The translations under genes and the position numbers were made by a program. Below, in pieces: positions 12,540 through 22,384 of a stretch of 64,000 nucleotides of DNA (position 1 is its first letter; every line of letters starts with the position of its first letter). The stretch is from positions 1,178,001 through 1,242,000 of the forward strand of contig OZ237741.1 of assembly GCA_965178125.1 (NCBI GenBank), read 5' to 3'. A model generated the notes under the pieces. The model was not told where the DNA came from. It saw only the letters and a list, made by a program, of their open reading frames with translations, and ran no database searches. Origin of the DNA: Bilabrum cf. latius. Its lineage: Eukaryota > Bigyra: Bicosoecida > Bigyra > Bicosoecida.

Positions 12540-14780
12540 TCACGGCTGCAGCATGACGTGCACGTCTGCTGGCCCCTCGTGGTGTATGTGCGTCGCGTTG
12601 CGCTGCCTCCTGCAAGGAAGCATGTCCACCACCTTCAGGTCCTGGTTCTCTACCGAATTCCCCGGCTGTGCCGATGGCAGTGGCAGCGTCGCAGCCCCCC
12701 AACGGAGGCCCCCGCGGGCACCACCATCCAATCCTCCCCTTCCCCCTTCCTCGCTCCTGCTCTCGCTCTCATTCTTGCCTTCGATTACCCTCCCTATGAC
12801 CCTCTCCTCCACCAGCCATCCCTCGGGGCAGTCCTTCCTCCCCAGAAACACGACCATCCCCTCGGGCGAGTCGCCCTCCAACCCGTGGTCCAGCCGCTCC
12901 TCCAGCTGCCGAACCCTCTTCTCCAAATCGCTGATCCTCTCCTGCGACTCGTCCACGCGCACCGCCATCACCACCACCACGATCACAAGCAGCATCATCG
13001 CAAGGCTGGGAATTCCGTACGCGATGCCCGTCCAGCACCCCTGCAGGCACCACCCCTGGGATCTGCTACCACTGCTTCCAGTCTTGCCATCGCCCCCCCT
13101 GCCCGCCAGATCTCCAGAGGACCCCGCCCGTTGTCCCCGGGGCCGGCGCCGCGCACCAAGTTCCGCATCCTCCATCAAGGCCAAACCCCAGGCCTCGTCT
13201 GGCTCCACGTCGGACGCGCGCCGTCTCCTGCCCCCTTGCCCTCGCCCTTGCCCTTGCCCTTGCACGTGCCGGCCCATTCTCGCATTTACCTCGGCCCGCC
13301 CGATCTCCCCGAAACCCATGCTGCTGCCATCCCCATCCCGACCCCCCTCTGGGTCACCATGCAAGCCCGCCCCCGCCCCGGGGACAGTCCCCGAGCTGAC
13401 CCTGGAGGAGGTTACCGAGGACCGCGACCGGTGGAACCGCCTGCCAGTGCCAGAGCCAGTGGCGTGGTTGTTGATCGAGGGCGCCCAGCCGCTGCCGCCC
13501 TCCATGCCGTCGCTGTCGCTTCCGCTTCCGCTGCCGCTGGTGCTACGTCCCCTGCCTGCCCTCGTCACACCCCCGGCCCAGCCAGGAGCCATACCCCCCC
13601 CCAGCGAGTCCGCTGCCAGCAGTCCCGCCCTCAGACCCTGCCCCTGACCCTGACCCTCCGTGCTATCACTCGCCACACTATAACCCTCCCGTCTGCCCCG
13701 CTAGTAGTGTCTCCGAGAACCCCTCCTTGAGCCCTCCCCCTTCCTCCTCCCCCCCCTGTCCCGCTGCCTCTCGGTCCCTCCACCAGAGCGACGATCACGA
13801 CCTCTATCCCTATCCCTATCCCTATCCCTGTCTCTGTCTCTATCCCGTCCTAGCTGCTCAGGCTGACCCCGAGTTCGGCCGCGCCTGCTAGGGTTCCTTA
13901 CCTGCGGCGAAGGTTCGCTTCCCTCCCACCAAGCAGACGGCGCCGACGAGGACAAAGACATGCGCCCGCTGCGTCCGTGCATGTGCATGCCTCCACCCGC
14001 GCCCCTGCCGTGCGACGCCCCGCCCGTGCCTTCTGTGCCTGCGGCTCGCCTCGCCCCGGCATTTTCCTCCTCCTCTTCTTCCTCCTACCCCCGTGGTGTG
14101 AGCGAAGAAGACCCACCCACACCATCGTGGTGCCCGCTTCCCGTCCTGCTGCCGCTGCCAGTCCCCGACGTGCTGCCAGTCCCCGACCCACGCGCGATGC
14201 CTTGCCGCCCCATCCCATCAGATCTCTGCCCAATCAACCCTGCACTTCCCGTGGATCCGTTGGTATACCCAGTATCCGTGGTGGTGGCGCCCAGAGAGGG
14301 CCTCGAGGATACCCGTGGCACGCCGCGAGCAGGCCGAGCTCCCGGCGAGCGGTCTCTGCCGCTGTCAGTGCTGCCAAGGCCCCGCCTTGCTGCCCTCCCG
14401 GCAACTCCCTCCTATATGAGCAGCGATCGCATCTGAGGGGAATCTTGCTCCTCAACAACTGCGCGGCTCGCACTGCTCATGGCGTCTTCGTTCTGCATGC
14501 CGAACCTGACTTTGCCTGCCAGCCCTGCTTCCCTAGAGTTCAAGCTGGTCCCACCATCACTATCTTCCTTACCATCTAAATCTGTTTGCATCCTGCTGGA
14601 AACACCAGATGCACTTTCAACGCCATGATCGCTCCCAGTGCCGATTCCATTTTGCTGTTCCGATCTTGGGGATATACCGGGCTAATGCACGGCTCGACTC
14701 TCGTCAGCTTGTTGTGCATCGGTCTCAGATCTACCTTGTGCCTGTCTCACGCGGACCCCGAGGCCGTTAGTTGCTTCCAT
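12540..14780 (-). CDS. type II membrane protein with RD-repeat cytosolic region and small lumenal Cys domain
   Basis: Single exon, 746 aa, ATG at 14780, TGA at 12540. The first 585 residues are hydrophilic: Ser/Gly-rich, an E7 run, then an Arg-Asp dipeptide repeat encoded near 13795-13850. One strong transmembrane helix follows at about 593-611 (MMLLVIVVVVMAV). After it comes a coiled coil (ERISDLEKRVRQLEERL) and an outer domain of about 90 residues with CPEGW, LPC and closing HHEGPADVHVML. This recalls small collar-like CxxGW domains of secreted eukaryotic proteins. No signal peptide, so type II topology is inferred. Four TAGs (14682-14684, 14412-14414, 14085-14087, 13701-13703) join five open frames. 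A start at a later ATG (14498 or 14480) cannot be excluded. Confidence 0.7.
13795..13850. repeat. Arg-Asp dipeptide-coding microsatellite
   Basis: A 6-bp repeat of the CTATCC/CTGTCT type on the + strand encodes alternating Arg-Asp on the minus strand, inside the type II membrane protein gene. Confidence 0.8.
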
Positions 14781-14896
14781 GCCCCACAGAAACGTCACAG
14801 AAGTGCAGTTGCACCTGCCGCGCCCCCCCGTTGAAACCCCACGCTACCTCCGAGTCGGCCTTCTTAGTGTCGGTTCTTCGGCTACTTGAACAAATA
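14781..14896. promoter_or_regulatory. head-to-head promoter region, membrane protein / sulfatase
   Basis: 116 bp separate the ATG of the reverse membrane protein gene (14780) from the sulfatase ATG (14897). A shared bidirectional promoter is inferred from spacing alone; no motif is evident. Confidence 0.4.
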
Positions 14897-17098
14897 ATGC
14901 GCCTAAGCATTGCAGTGCCAGCTTTATTTTGCCTTGCGCTCCGCGCTTACGGCGCAGCGCGGCCGATTCTGATGCTCCAGGTCGACGAAATGGATGCAAG
15001 ACTGCTCGACCCTTCTAGCCCTCTGTACCACCTAGTGGATCTTCCTAACCTGCGCCGCCTAGCCAGCGAAGGCGTCAACTTTGTTAATGCCATGTGCGAA
15101 AGCCCGCTTTGCGTACCCAGCCGGACAACCATGTGGACCGGCCGATTTACGCATCAGGTACGAGCCTGGTCGAACGTCGCCGGGATGAGCGTGGAGGTCG
15201 AAGACCAAACCAAGCCGGACCAAGGGTGCACATGTCTGCCTGGTTTCAACGAAAGCCGCTGCATTGCTCGCGGCGCGGCCCAGAACATCAACGGCACGAT
15301 CGCCCAGGCACTTGCGTCATCGACGGCTGGGTCCCTTTCCGTGAAGATGCTGGGCAAGATGGACATCGGGGGTGGCATGGGGGGAGGATTCCGTTGCGAT
15401 GGCGAAAAGACACTCGACCCAGCCGATAGCGAGCACGGGTTGCGCCGCCCAATCGCCACCGACACTATGTCACCCGATACGCACCGCACCCTCGACGGCC
15501 GTCCTGAAGAGGAGGCCGCAGCAGACCCCGCCCTGCCCCGCCAGTGCTCCGAGAAGGGAGGCCCCTCCTGCTACTACCCGGGGTGCGCCTACCACTCGTG
15601 GGCCCGGGCCGCCAACGTCAGCAAGGCCGTGTTCCGGCCCCCACTGGAGTGGATCGACTACAACTCGCCCAAGCCGGCCGAGTGGGACCAGGCCACCGTG
15701 GACAAGTGCGTGGAGTACCTCAATGCACAACCAAGAAAAGAAGGCGGAGGCGGCGGCCGTGACACGGACCCGGAGCCTTTCTTCCTGTACTGCAGCATCA
15801 ACGCCCCTCACCCGCCCATGTGGACGAACGCCACGTGGCTGAGGCAGGTGGCCCCCAGGGAGGTGGTCGACCAGGTGCTGCCCCGCCGACCCGCAGTCTC
15901 CGATCTGCACCCGTACGACTGGTACCAGTCCTTTTCGGAGGGCGTAGCGCAGGCGAATGTGAGCAGGGCGGACTTCGTCATGTACGTGAGGACGTACCTG
16001 GGCCGGGTGGCCATGGCAGACGCGATGATGGGCAGCGTGATGGACGCTCTGGAAGAGACCTGGGCCGCGGATTCGGCCCTCCGGCTCTTCGTTGCTGACC
16101 ACGGCGAGCTTAAGCTGCAGAAAGACCTGTGCGAGAAGATGTCGCCGTACGATGCCTCAGTCCGAGTTCCCTTCGTGGTGTCAGCGCCCAGGGACACCAC
16201 CGGGGCGAACTTGGGGTCATCGGGGTCATCGGCGGCTGCCCCGCCCCGCAACTCAACGGATATGCTGCCCGTGTCGCTGCTGGACATCTTTCCGACACTC
16301 TTCGACTTCGCCGCGGGCCGACAGGGGGCCGCACATGGTGCATACGAGGGGCTGGCGGGACAGAGCCTCGCGGGCTACCTTGGCCTCTCCCCCCCAAGTG
16401 AGGGAGAAAGGGAAGAAACAGGGTCGGTTGAGCAGGCAATGGAGTCCCCATGGCTGGAAGAGGCAGGGAACAGCCCTGCCGAGACGCTGGCGGCGTGGTC
16501 AGCTGGCGTGCGCAAGGGCGTGCAGGGCCGGGCCGTGGACCCTGGTGCCAGGGCATACCCGGACTGCCTGTCGGACGGTGTGCCCGCCGCGGAGCAGCGA
16601 GGCCTGCTGCCACTGCGCTGCAGTGCGATGCGCCAGTTGGGCCTGCAGCCACCGTATGACGCCCGGACGGGTCTCCGCACCTTTGTGACGTCCCAGTTTC
16701 ACGGCGAGGAGTCCAACACGGGTGCGTTCGTGGTGAGACAGGCCGACTGGAAGCTGATCCTGTACGGGCCCGCCCTGGGGTTCGAGGACTACCCCGAGCA
16801 GCTCTTCAACATGACGGCGGACCCAACCGAGAGCAACAACGTCGCGGGATCGAACCCCGCTGTGGTGGCGCACCTCACCGCCCTCTTGGAGAGCCAGTAC
16901 GACTGGAAGGCGGCTGACCTGGCGGCCAAGGAGGAGCAGCGGGAGAATTTCGTGGCGTGGGCGGAGGCCAAGGGGAGTGGGAACGGGACAGCGGGCACGG
17001 GCTGGCAGGGGGTGCTGGAGCAGTGCTACGATGGGCTGGACCAGGAGGACTTTGCTCGGTTCGAGGGGTGGATGCAAGGGAGCGGAAAGGGATGGTAA
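14897..17098 (+). CDS. ARSK-like secreted/lysosomal sulfatase
   Basis: Single exon, 733 aa, ends TAA. Start at 14897 is chosen because it begins a signal peptide (MRLSIAVPALFCLALRAYGA); an in-frame ATG at 14771 would bury it. Sulfatases hydrolyse sulfate esters using formylglycine made from Cys in CxPSR. Here CVPSRTTMWTGR lies near residue 72. Metal ligands are expected in LQVDEMD near the N-terminus and in the VADHGELKLQKD region, followed by YDASVRVPFV. The HGEL and MW(T/S)G forms recall human ARSK (from memory). Internal NxS/T sites are plausible for glycosylation. No in-frame TAG. The last 135 bp are duplicated at 20429-20563. Confidence 0.9.
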   Translation: MRLSIAVPALFCLALRAYGAARPILMLQVDEMDARLLDPSSPLYHLVDLPNLRRLASEGVNFVNAMCESPLCVPSRTTMWTGRFTHQVRAWSNVAGMSVEVEDQTKPDQGCTCLPGFNESRCIARGAAQNINGTIAQALASSTAGSLSVKMLGKMDIGGGMGGGFRCDGEKTLDPADSEHGLRRPIATDTMSPDTHRTLDGRPEEEAAADPALPRQCSEKGGPSCYYPGCAYHSWARAANVSKAVFRPPLEWIDYNSPKPAEWDQATVDKCVEYLNAQPRKEGGGGGRDTDPEPFFLYCSINAPHPPMWTNATWLRQVAPREVVDQVLPRRPAVSDLHPYDWYQSFSEGVAQANVSRADFVMYVRTYLGRVAMADAMMGSVMDALEETWAADSALRLFVADHGELKLQKDLCEKMSPYDASVRVPFVVSAPRDTTGANLGSSGSSAAAPPRNSTDMLPVSLLDIFPTLFDFAAGRQGAAHGAYEGLAGQSLAGYLGLSPPSEGEREETGSVEQAMESPWLEEAGNSPAETLAAWSAGVRKGVQGRAVDPGARAYPDCLSDGVPAAEQRGLLPLRCSAMRQLGLQPPYDARTGLRTFVTSQFHGEESNTGAFVVRQADWKLILYGPALGFEDYPEQLFNMTADPTESNNVAGSNPAVVAHLTALLESQYDWKAADLAAKEEQRENFVAWAEAKGSGNGTAGTGWQGVLEQCYDGLDQEDFARFEGWMQGSGKGW

Positions 17099-17205
17099 GG
17101 GGGCGGTAAGGCTGAAGGATAACGATTTGATCGAGTGCGTGTGAGTGTGAGGAGCAAGATGGGCCTTTCCGAACTACCCATGTCATGGATACACAATGTC
17201 CAGAG

Positions 17206-19540
17206 TCAGGCGGGTGACAGCACTAGTGCCACCACCCCATGCCCAGGCACCCTCGCGGCATAGCCCCCGGTCTGCGGCCCCAGGTCCTTCCCATTCCACA
17301 CGTCCCTCACGTCGAAGACGCTGCCCGCATCGAAGCCTCCGCTGCCTGCCAGACCAGCTCCTGCATCGTCCTCCACCATCCCCACTCCCTCCGCCCTCGC
17401 ACGGTCCTCGTAGGTGGGTGCCCGCGCGCTGGGCAAGTCCGACCATTTGGCGGCCACCTGCTCCTCGTTGGCCGCTCGGTTCACCAGCAGCACCACGTAC
17501 TTGCCCCCAGCCAGCGGACCCGCCCATACCTCAAGGTTGCCCGATCGCGAGGCCTCCACGCAAAAGCTCCCGCCAGTTGTGACGTGCCCCACGTTGTCGT
17601 CGTCGATGATGTCCGTGGCCGTGATGTGCAGGGAGGACCCACTCGGCGCAGAAGGGTCGAACGTGTACTCGGTGGGCGACCCTCCCAGCAGCCAGCGGGT
17701 GTGAGGCAGCGGGCCCGAGGAACCGAACTGCTCGTTGGGTGCCAGGTAAGGGTTCCTGGACGCATGAGACTTGAGCGTGTAATTTCCCAGTCCGCCGGCC
17801 GGCCCCCCGCTCTGCTCCAGCACGAACAGCAGCCCTGTGTCCTACTCGGCCTAGGATGGATCGCATCCTACGAGCCCTGCCCATTGAGACTCCACGTGCG
17901 CGCACAGAGCAGGCGCATCCGAGGTAGGCTCGGGGTTCTCCGTCCAGATGAGCCCGCCCGTCACCGGCTGCAGGGAGAGACAGACGCCCTCAGGGACGTG
18001 CTGCTGCCCCCCTCCCGCCGCGCGCACCAGCCCCGTGTCGCTCGAGTAGGAGAACTGCTGGTTCGCGTCTTGGTCCCCGCCCGTCTTGCAGCTGCCATCG
18101 AATACCAGAGGCCCGTGGAAGTCGTATATGTCCAGGCAGTGGCCCGTGCTTCCCAGCTGCATGTGCTGCACGGGTCCAGCCACCTGCAGGTGCCAGTTCT
18201 AGGTTGCGCTCGATGCGTCGCAGGCCTTGGCGCCCAGCTGGTACCCGCTTGCAGTGGCGGCATCGATGCATTCCCCGCTGCCTCGGTTCTTCAGGTGACT
18301 GAAAGTGCCCGTGGACACGCCGTCAAACTGCTACTTTGGGTCGTTGGCGTCGCAGGGGGCGATCTGGAGGTACGAGGCGTTGGAGGAGGCGGTGTAGTGC
18401 CAGCGCTGCAGCGGCTGGGAGCTGTTGCACTTGGCCAGCAGAACCACGCCATCCGATGAATCGGGCACGATGGTGGTGTTGCTGGGCGCGAAGGAAGCGA
18501 CTCTGCGCGCCTGTATGCCCAGAGAGTCCTGGTTCGCGTCCATGAGGTCTTGCTGCATGACGAGGTCAATTGTGGGCTGGGTCATGGAGGGCAGCACGTT
18601 GCCCATAAACATGAGGGATTTCTGGGCGGCGAACAGGGAAAAGTGCGTGCGCGCCTGGATGGTGCCTCGGTCCGTGGGGTCTGCGGTCGGAACAAAGTCG
18701 CCTCTTCCGACCTGTATGAAGTCCAGCCAGTTCCAGAAAGAACCAGAGCCCGTGTCGTTGTGCGCGTACGGCCACAGACCAGAGCCAATGTCCACCAGGG
18801 TCATGGCCGACAGCCACGAAGGCGTGATGTCGTGGCCAACCCTGCGCGAGTTGCCAAACTCCCCCGTGTACACCACGGTGATGTCCGGCTGCCCCTCAAA
18901 GGCGAGGCTGATGGATCCACCCACCCGGTCGAGGGCCATCTGCATGCGCCTGTAGTCGTCCTCAGTGTCGTCCGGCAGGCCGGTGCACGAGCTGCAGCTG
19001 TCGTCTTTCAGGAAATCAACGCCCTGCACAAATGACGGTGGGTACAACTTGGCTGTTTTACAAGTGGTACAGGGCCACATTTCGGAAGCGTACGACATGA
19101 TGCGAGAGCGTGCTACTCACGATTGAAGCGTAGTAGGCGGCATCGACAAGCTCATGAAGGCAGCTAGCCGCGAAGCCTTGGCAGGTGTGATCACCCCTCG
19201 CGGTGTAGATCCCGAAGCTCATGTTGTTTTTCTCCTTGATGTGCGAAATGACAGCCTCCATGCCGCCATTCGGAAACCTTACAGGGTCTGGGATCTGTCG
19301 CCCCACGCCGTTGTCTGTCCTATTGTGCAGCATCCAGCAGTCGTCCACATGTAGGATCGTGTACACTTTGCTTAGGCCTGTCTGAACCATGATGTCGCTC
19401 GCGTTGGTTAGGTCGTCGCCAGTCACCGAGCAGCCGAAGCTGGTCCAGCTGCTCCACCCCGTGGGCGGGGTTTGGGCGACGCCAGACGTTGCGTACGCAC
19501 CAGTCGCGAAACCTATAAGCGCAGAAAGGATCTACTTCAT
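17206..19540 (-). CDS. GH27 alpha-galactosidase with C-terminal QxW beta-trefoil carbohydrate-binding domain
   Basis: Two exons (19121-19540, 17206-19023) around a 97-bp intron; 745 aa; ends TGA. Retaining glycosidase with two Asp. Signal peptide at 1-17 begins Met-Lys-(TAG)-Ile-Leu. Then TPPTGWSSWTSFGC (GH27 entry), VDDCW, GIYTARGDHTC, the nucleophile region VDFLKDDSC, and the acid/base RxxxD in SRRVGHD. A beta-trefoil domain follows with QxW-type repeats: LQRW, (TAG)-Q-F, (TAG)-N-W, Q-Q-F. A further C-terminal module of about 205 residues resembles the GH27 beta-sandwich, suggesting the lectin fold is inserted before it. Five TAGs: 19532-19534, 18331-18333, 18199-18201, 17851-17853, 17842-17844. 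The QxW alignment is the best single evidence for Gln. Confidence 0.92.
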
Positions 19541-20122
19541 GAGATCAGTCTGAATGCAGCCTCAGAACTCCCATGAAGTCGAACCGCTAGATCTACCGAT
19601 TCAAGTTGCACGCAACTTCAACTTGAAGTTGAACCGTCGGCGTTCTGGCAGCCGGCGTATGCTAAACCTAGCGGTAGTGACATGGTCTGGCGAACTTATG
19701 AAATTAATCGAGTATTGGCCACTGCCTCGCCATCCCATCATCCGTGGCACGCCTTCGCAGTACCCAGCCGTGGGGAGCAGCGGAGCAAGCCTCCGTGAGC
19801 TGCGGATCGCACGAGCCACCCGTGTCGTGGATCAACTGAGACAAGCAGACTGCTACGATTCCATCGAGCGACCCGCCGCGTTCATATTCAACTGCATGTC
19901 TTCGCCACAAGGTCCCCAGCAGGCCACACTGCAGCGAGCACCTGCCAACAGCTGCACCACCGCACCCGCTGCTCACACGGACAGATTGGGCTCAGCAGGC
20001 TGCGTCATTTCAAAAGTGGGGTTGTATGTCGTGGGCATGCCCTCGTGAGGCAGGCTCACCAACTTCCCTGTCCACTCGAATGGAGGCAGCGTGTTGCCGA
20101 TAGCTGAGGGTCCGCTGGTCGC

Positions 20123-20400
20123 TCATGCCTTGCGCTCGCAGATCAGGTTGAAGGTGCCAGTGGTGATCTTGCCGTCGTAGCAACCGTCCGCCAACCTCGT
20201 CAGGTCCCAACGGCTGCAGATGGCGCCCATGGCGAGCCCCTGGAAACCGGGGGACCACCTTGTAGTGGTTCTCGCGCATGATCCACTTCATCAGTGACTG
20301 TGTGCCCTCGATGTCGTCCAGCACAGCGTAGTCCCTGCGCGGGGGGCGGCCTGGCAGCCGAGCTGCGCGAGGTTCTTGAGAGAGCTGGGGTGACCGCCCG
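20123..20400 (-). pseudogene. broken coding fragment of unknown family
   Basis: On the reverse strand a coding-like run (DYAVLDDIEGTQSLMKW...HYKVVP) shifts by one base into a second coding-like run (QGLAMGAICSRWDLTRL...FNLICERKA) that ends in TGA at 20123-20125. No intron signals fit the change of frame, so it looks like a frameshifted remnant. No recognised family. Confidence 0.4.
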
Positions 20401-20428
20401 CCTTCTTGGCCCAGTATGTGCGGTGCGG

Positions 20429-20563
20429 GCGGAGGCCGAGGGGAGCGGGAACGGGACAGCGGGCACGGGCTGGCAGGGGGTGCTGGAGCAGTGCTACGAT
20501 GGGCTGGACCAGGAGGACTTTGCTCGGTTCGAGGGGTGGATGCAAGGGACCGGAAAGGGACGG
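20429..20563 (+). pseudogene. duplicated fragment of the sulfatase 3' end
   Basis: 135 bp match 16961-17095 without gaps and with 4 mismatches that I count by eye (about 97% identity). The copy is in the same orientation. The terminal TGG-TAA of the sulfatase has become CGG-TAC, so the original stop is lost. It lacks the rest of the sulfatase gene and is a recent segmental copy. Confidence 0.9.
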
Positions 20564-20682
20564 TACCTGGCGTCTGCAGTGCATCTATTGGTTTCAGGTG
20601 GCTACAATAGCACCCAACACTTCCGGAATAACGCAAAGGGCAATTCTTCCGAACTTGGTTGGCACTGGTTATCCGCAAGAAC

Positions 20683-22203
20683 ATGGAGTTTGTACAGTCT
20701 GCAGCCAGCACAGTATCAAGGTTGTCATATTTTGAACAAGGCCTGCTAGTTGCTGGTACGCTAGCTGTCGCGTATGTTGCATGGTACGTCCATGGCTACG
20801 CTACCAAGTCGATCTTTGCGGCCCCGAAGTCAGCCAAGCCGCAGCCTACCCATGGCGTGCATCGGACCGGCAAATCGAAGGTGCTTTTGTTCGGAGGAAC
20901 AGAGTTCAGGGGTCTCGTTGACGGGGGATCCCCGTTCGTGGGCAAAGTATCTGGATTTTTGCGAGCTGCTGGGATCTCCCATGTGCACCGGCCTTGTAAC
21001 CTCATGAAGGCCCCCAAAGGCAAGGTGAGCCATTTGCCAGATGCATGACATATAAATTGTACCTTTATTATTGCAGTTCGTGTCCCTTGTTCATTCATCA
21101 TGGCCAGAATCGCAGATGCCATATCTAGTCCACAAGTGCGCCGATCCGGCTAAAGAGAACAAAGACGTTGTCGTTGCTGACTCGACCTTTATGATTTCGT
21201 ATCTGATCCGTACGTTTGGCGCTGCTTCCAAAGGGGCCACGGTGAGAGCGTGTCTGCTGGCAGCTGCGAGACCCCCCCCGATTCCCATGTGCACCGCCGT
21301 GGCCCTGCCAATGTGCGCGAACATCAAGCATGAGAAACAGATTGCGTTCCACGCATTGCGCTCTCCATACCGTCGCAATAATTTAACTACCCACCGCCTC
21401 TGCAGACTGGCAACGTGCTGCGGATGGGGAAAATGCTCCTCGCACCGCGGGACCCGGTCACCGGTCTCACGAACGCCCGCCTGGCCGACCTCGCCATTGA
21501 GAGCGGCGAGGCGCCCGACGGATACCCGAGCTCGCGCGAGTGGGCCTCCGCCTTCAACATCCGCCGCATGTGCGAAGAGGCGCTCTACTTCACCGTGATC
21601 CCCGCGCGGTGGGTCTGGGACGACGACAACTTCAGGCTCGTGTGCGCCGAGGCGTTCCAGGGGATCCCCGCCCCGGTGCGGGTCATCCTCGAGCCGTGGA
21701 TCCGGGGCCAGGTGGCTGCTTCCGTCAGGGCCCAGGGCATCGCTCGGCACTCTCGAAGTGAGGTGGAGTCGATGGCCAAGGAGATGATCGACGCTGTCGA
21801 GGCGCACCTGTCCGACGGGAGAGCGTTCCTGACGGGAGCGCACCTCACGGACGAGGACATGGCCGTGTTCCACTTTCTCGAGGGGCAGTTCCGGACCGCC
21901 TGCAGGCACGCTCCCAAGCAGCACATCCTGCAGCACTGCCCGCTGATCGTGGCTTACACGGACCGCATCCGGCAGGAGGTGTATCCCGAGGAGGCCAAGG
22001 CAGCGCCTGACATGAGCTAGACAGGCCCTGCCGAGTGCATCCCCATGGCCATCGCGGCGCACGCGCGGAGGCAGAAGCAGAAGGACCCCAACCTCGTCGC
22101 TAGGTTCGAGGGGGCGCTGGCCCCGCTGCCGGATGGTGACTCAGAGGGGGAGGGGGGCCAAGCAGGAGCCGAGAGCCGCAGTGCCGAGGCCAAAGACGAC
22201 TGA
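20683..22203 (+). CDS. FAX/metaxin-like glutathione S-transferase fold protein with N-terminal membrane anchor
   Basis: Three exons (20683-21024, 21116-21241, 21406-22203), introns 91 and 164 bp, both phase 0; 421 aa; ends TGA. A hydrophobic segment at about 15-35 (LLVAGTLAVAYVAWYV) should anchor it. A thioredoxin-like half follows: VLLFGGTEF, SPFVGKVSGFLRAAGI, then KAPKGK joined by splicing to MPYLVHKC, and DSTFMISYL. The all-alpha half has LTDEDMAVFHFLEGQ. The pattern fits Failed-axon-connections/metaxin-type GST relatives. The acceptor at 21116 is preferred over one at 21077 because it gives KGK-MPYLVH. TAG at 22018-22020 precedes a 60-residue tail with charged helix and acidic end. Confidence 0.8.
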
Positions 22204-22384
22204 ATGGATCCGATTGATTCAAACCCGGGCTGTTGCTCCAGCCTAGAATGCCCAGTTGCTTGCTACCGGTTGCAGACTGCCTTGAATCACCTACTTGCAT
22301 GAGCCTCTTTTGCTTCGCTAGTCCTCCATGCGACCCACTGGCAAGAGGAGGTGAGCACGAGCACCAACAACAACACGCCCCTGC

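Larger units (their letters stand above)
19541..20682. other. gene debris region between GH27 and FAX-like genes
   Basis: About 1.1 kb holding a broken reverse coding fragment (20123-20400) and a forward 135-bp copy of the sulfatase 3' end (20429-20563). The first 550 bp show no convincing gene. The rest should include promoters of the flanking divergent genes. Confidence 0.5.

Noticed and set aside
19566-19610. tRNA-like stretch with a CTA triplet and T-loop-like GATTCAAGT
   Set aside because: I cannot fold acceptor and anticodon stems; no convincing A box.
19554-20048. Forward 164-codon open frame in the debris region
   Set aside because: No domain, no context, no conserved features; likely chance.
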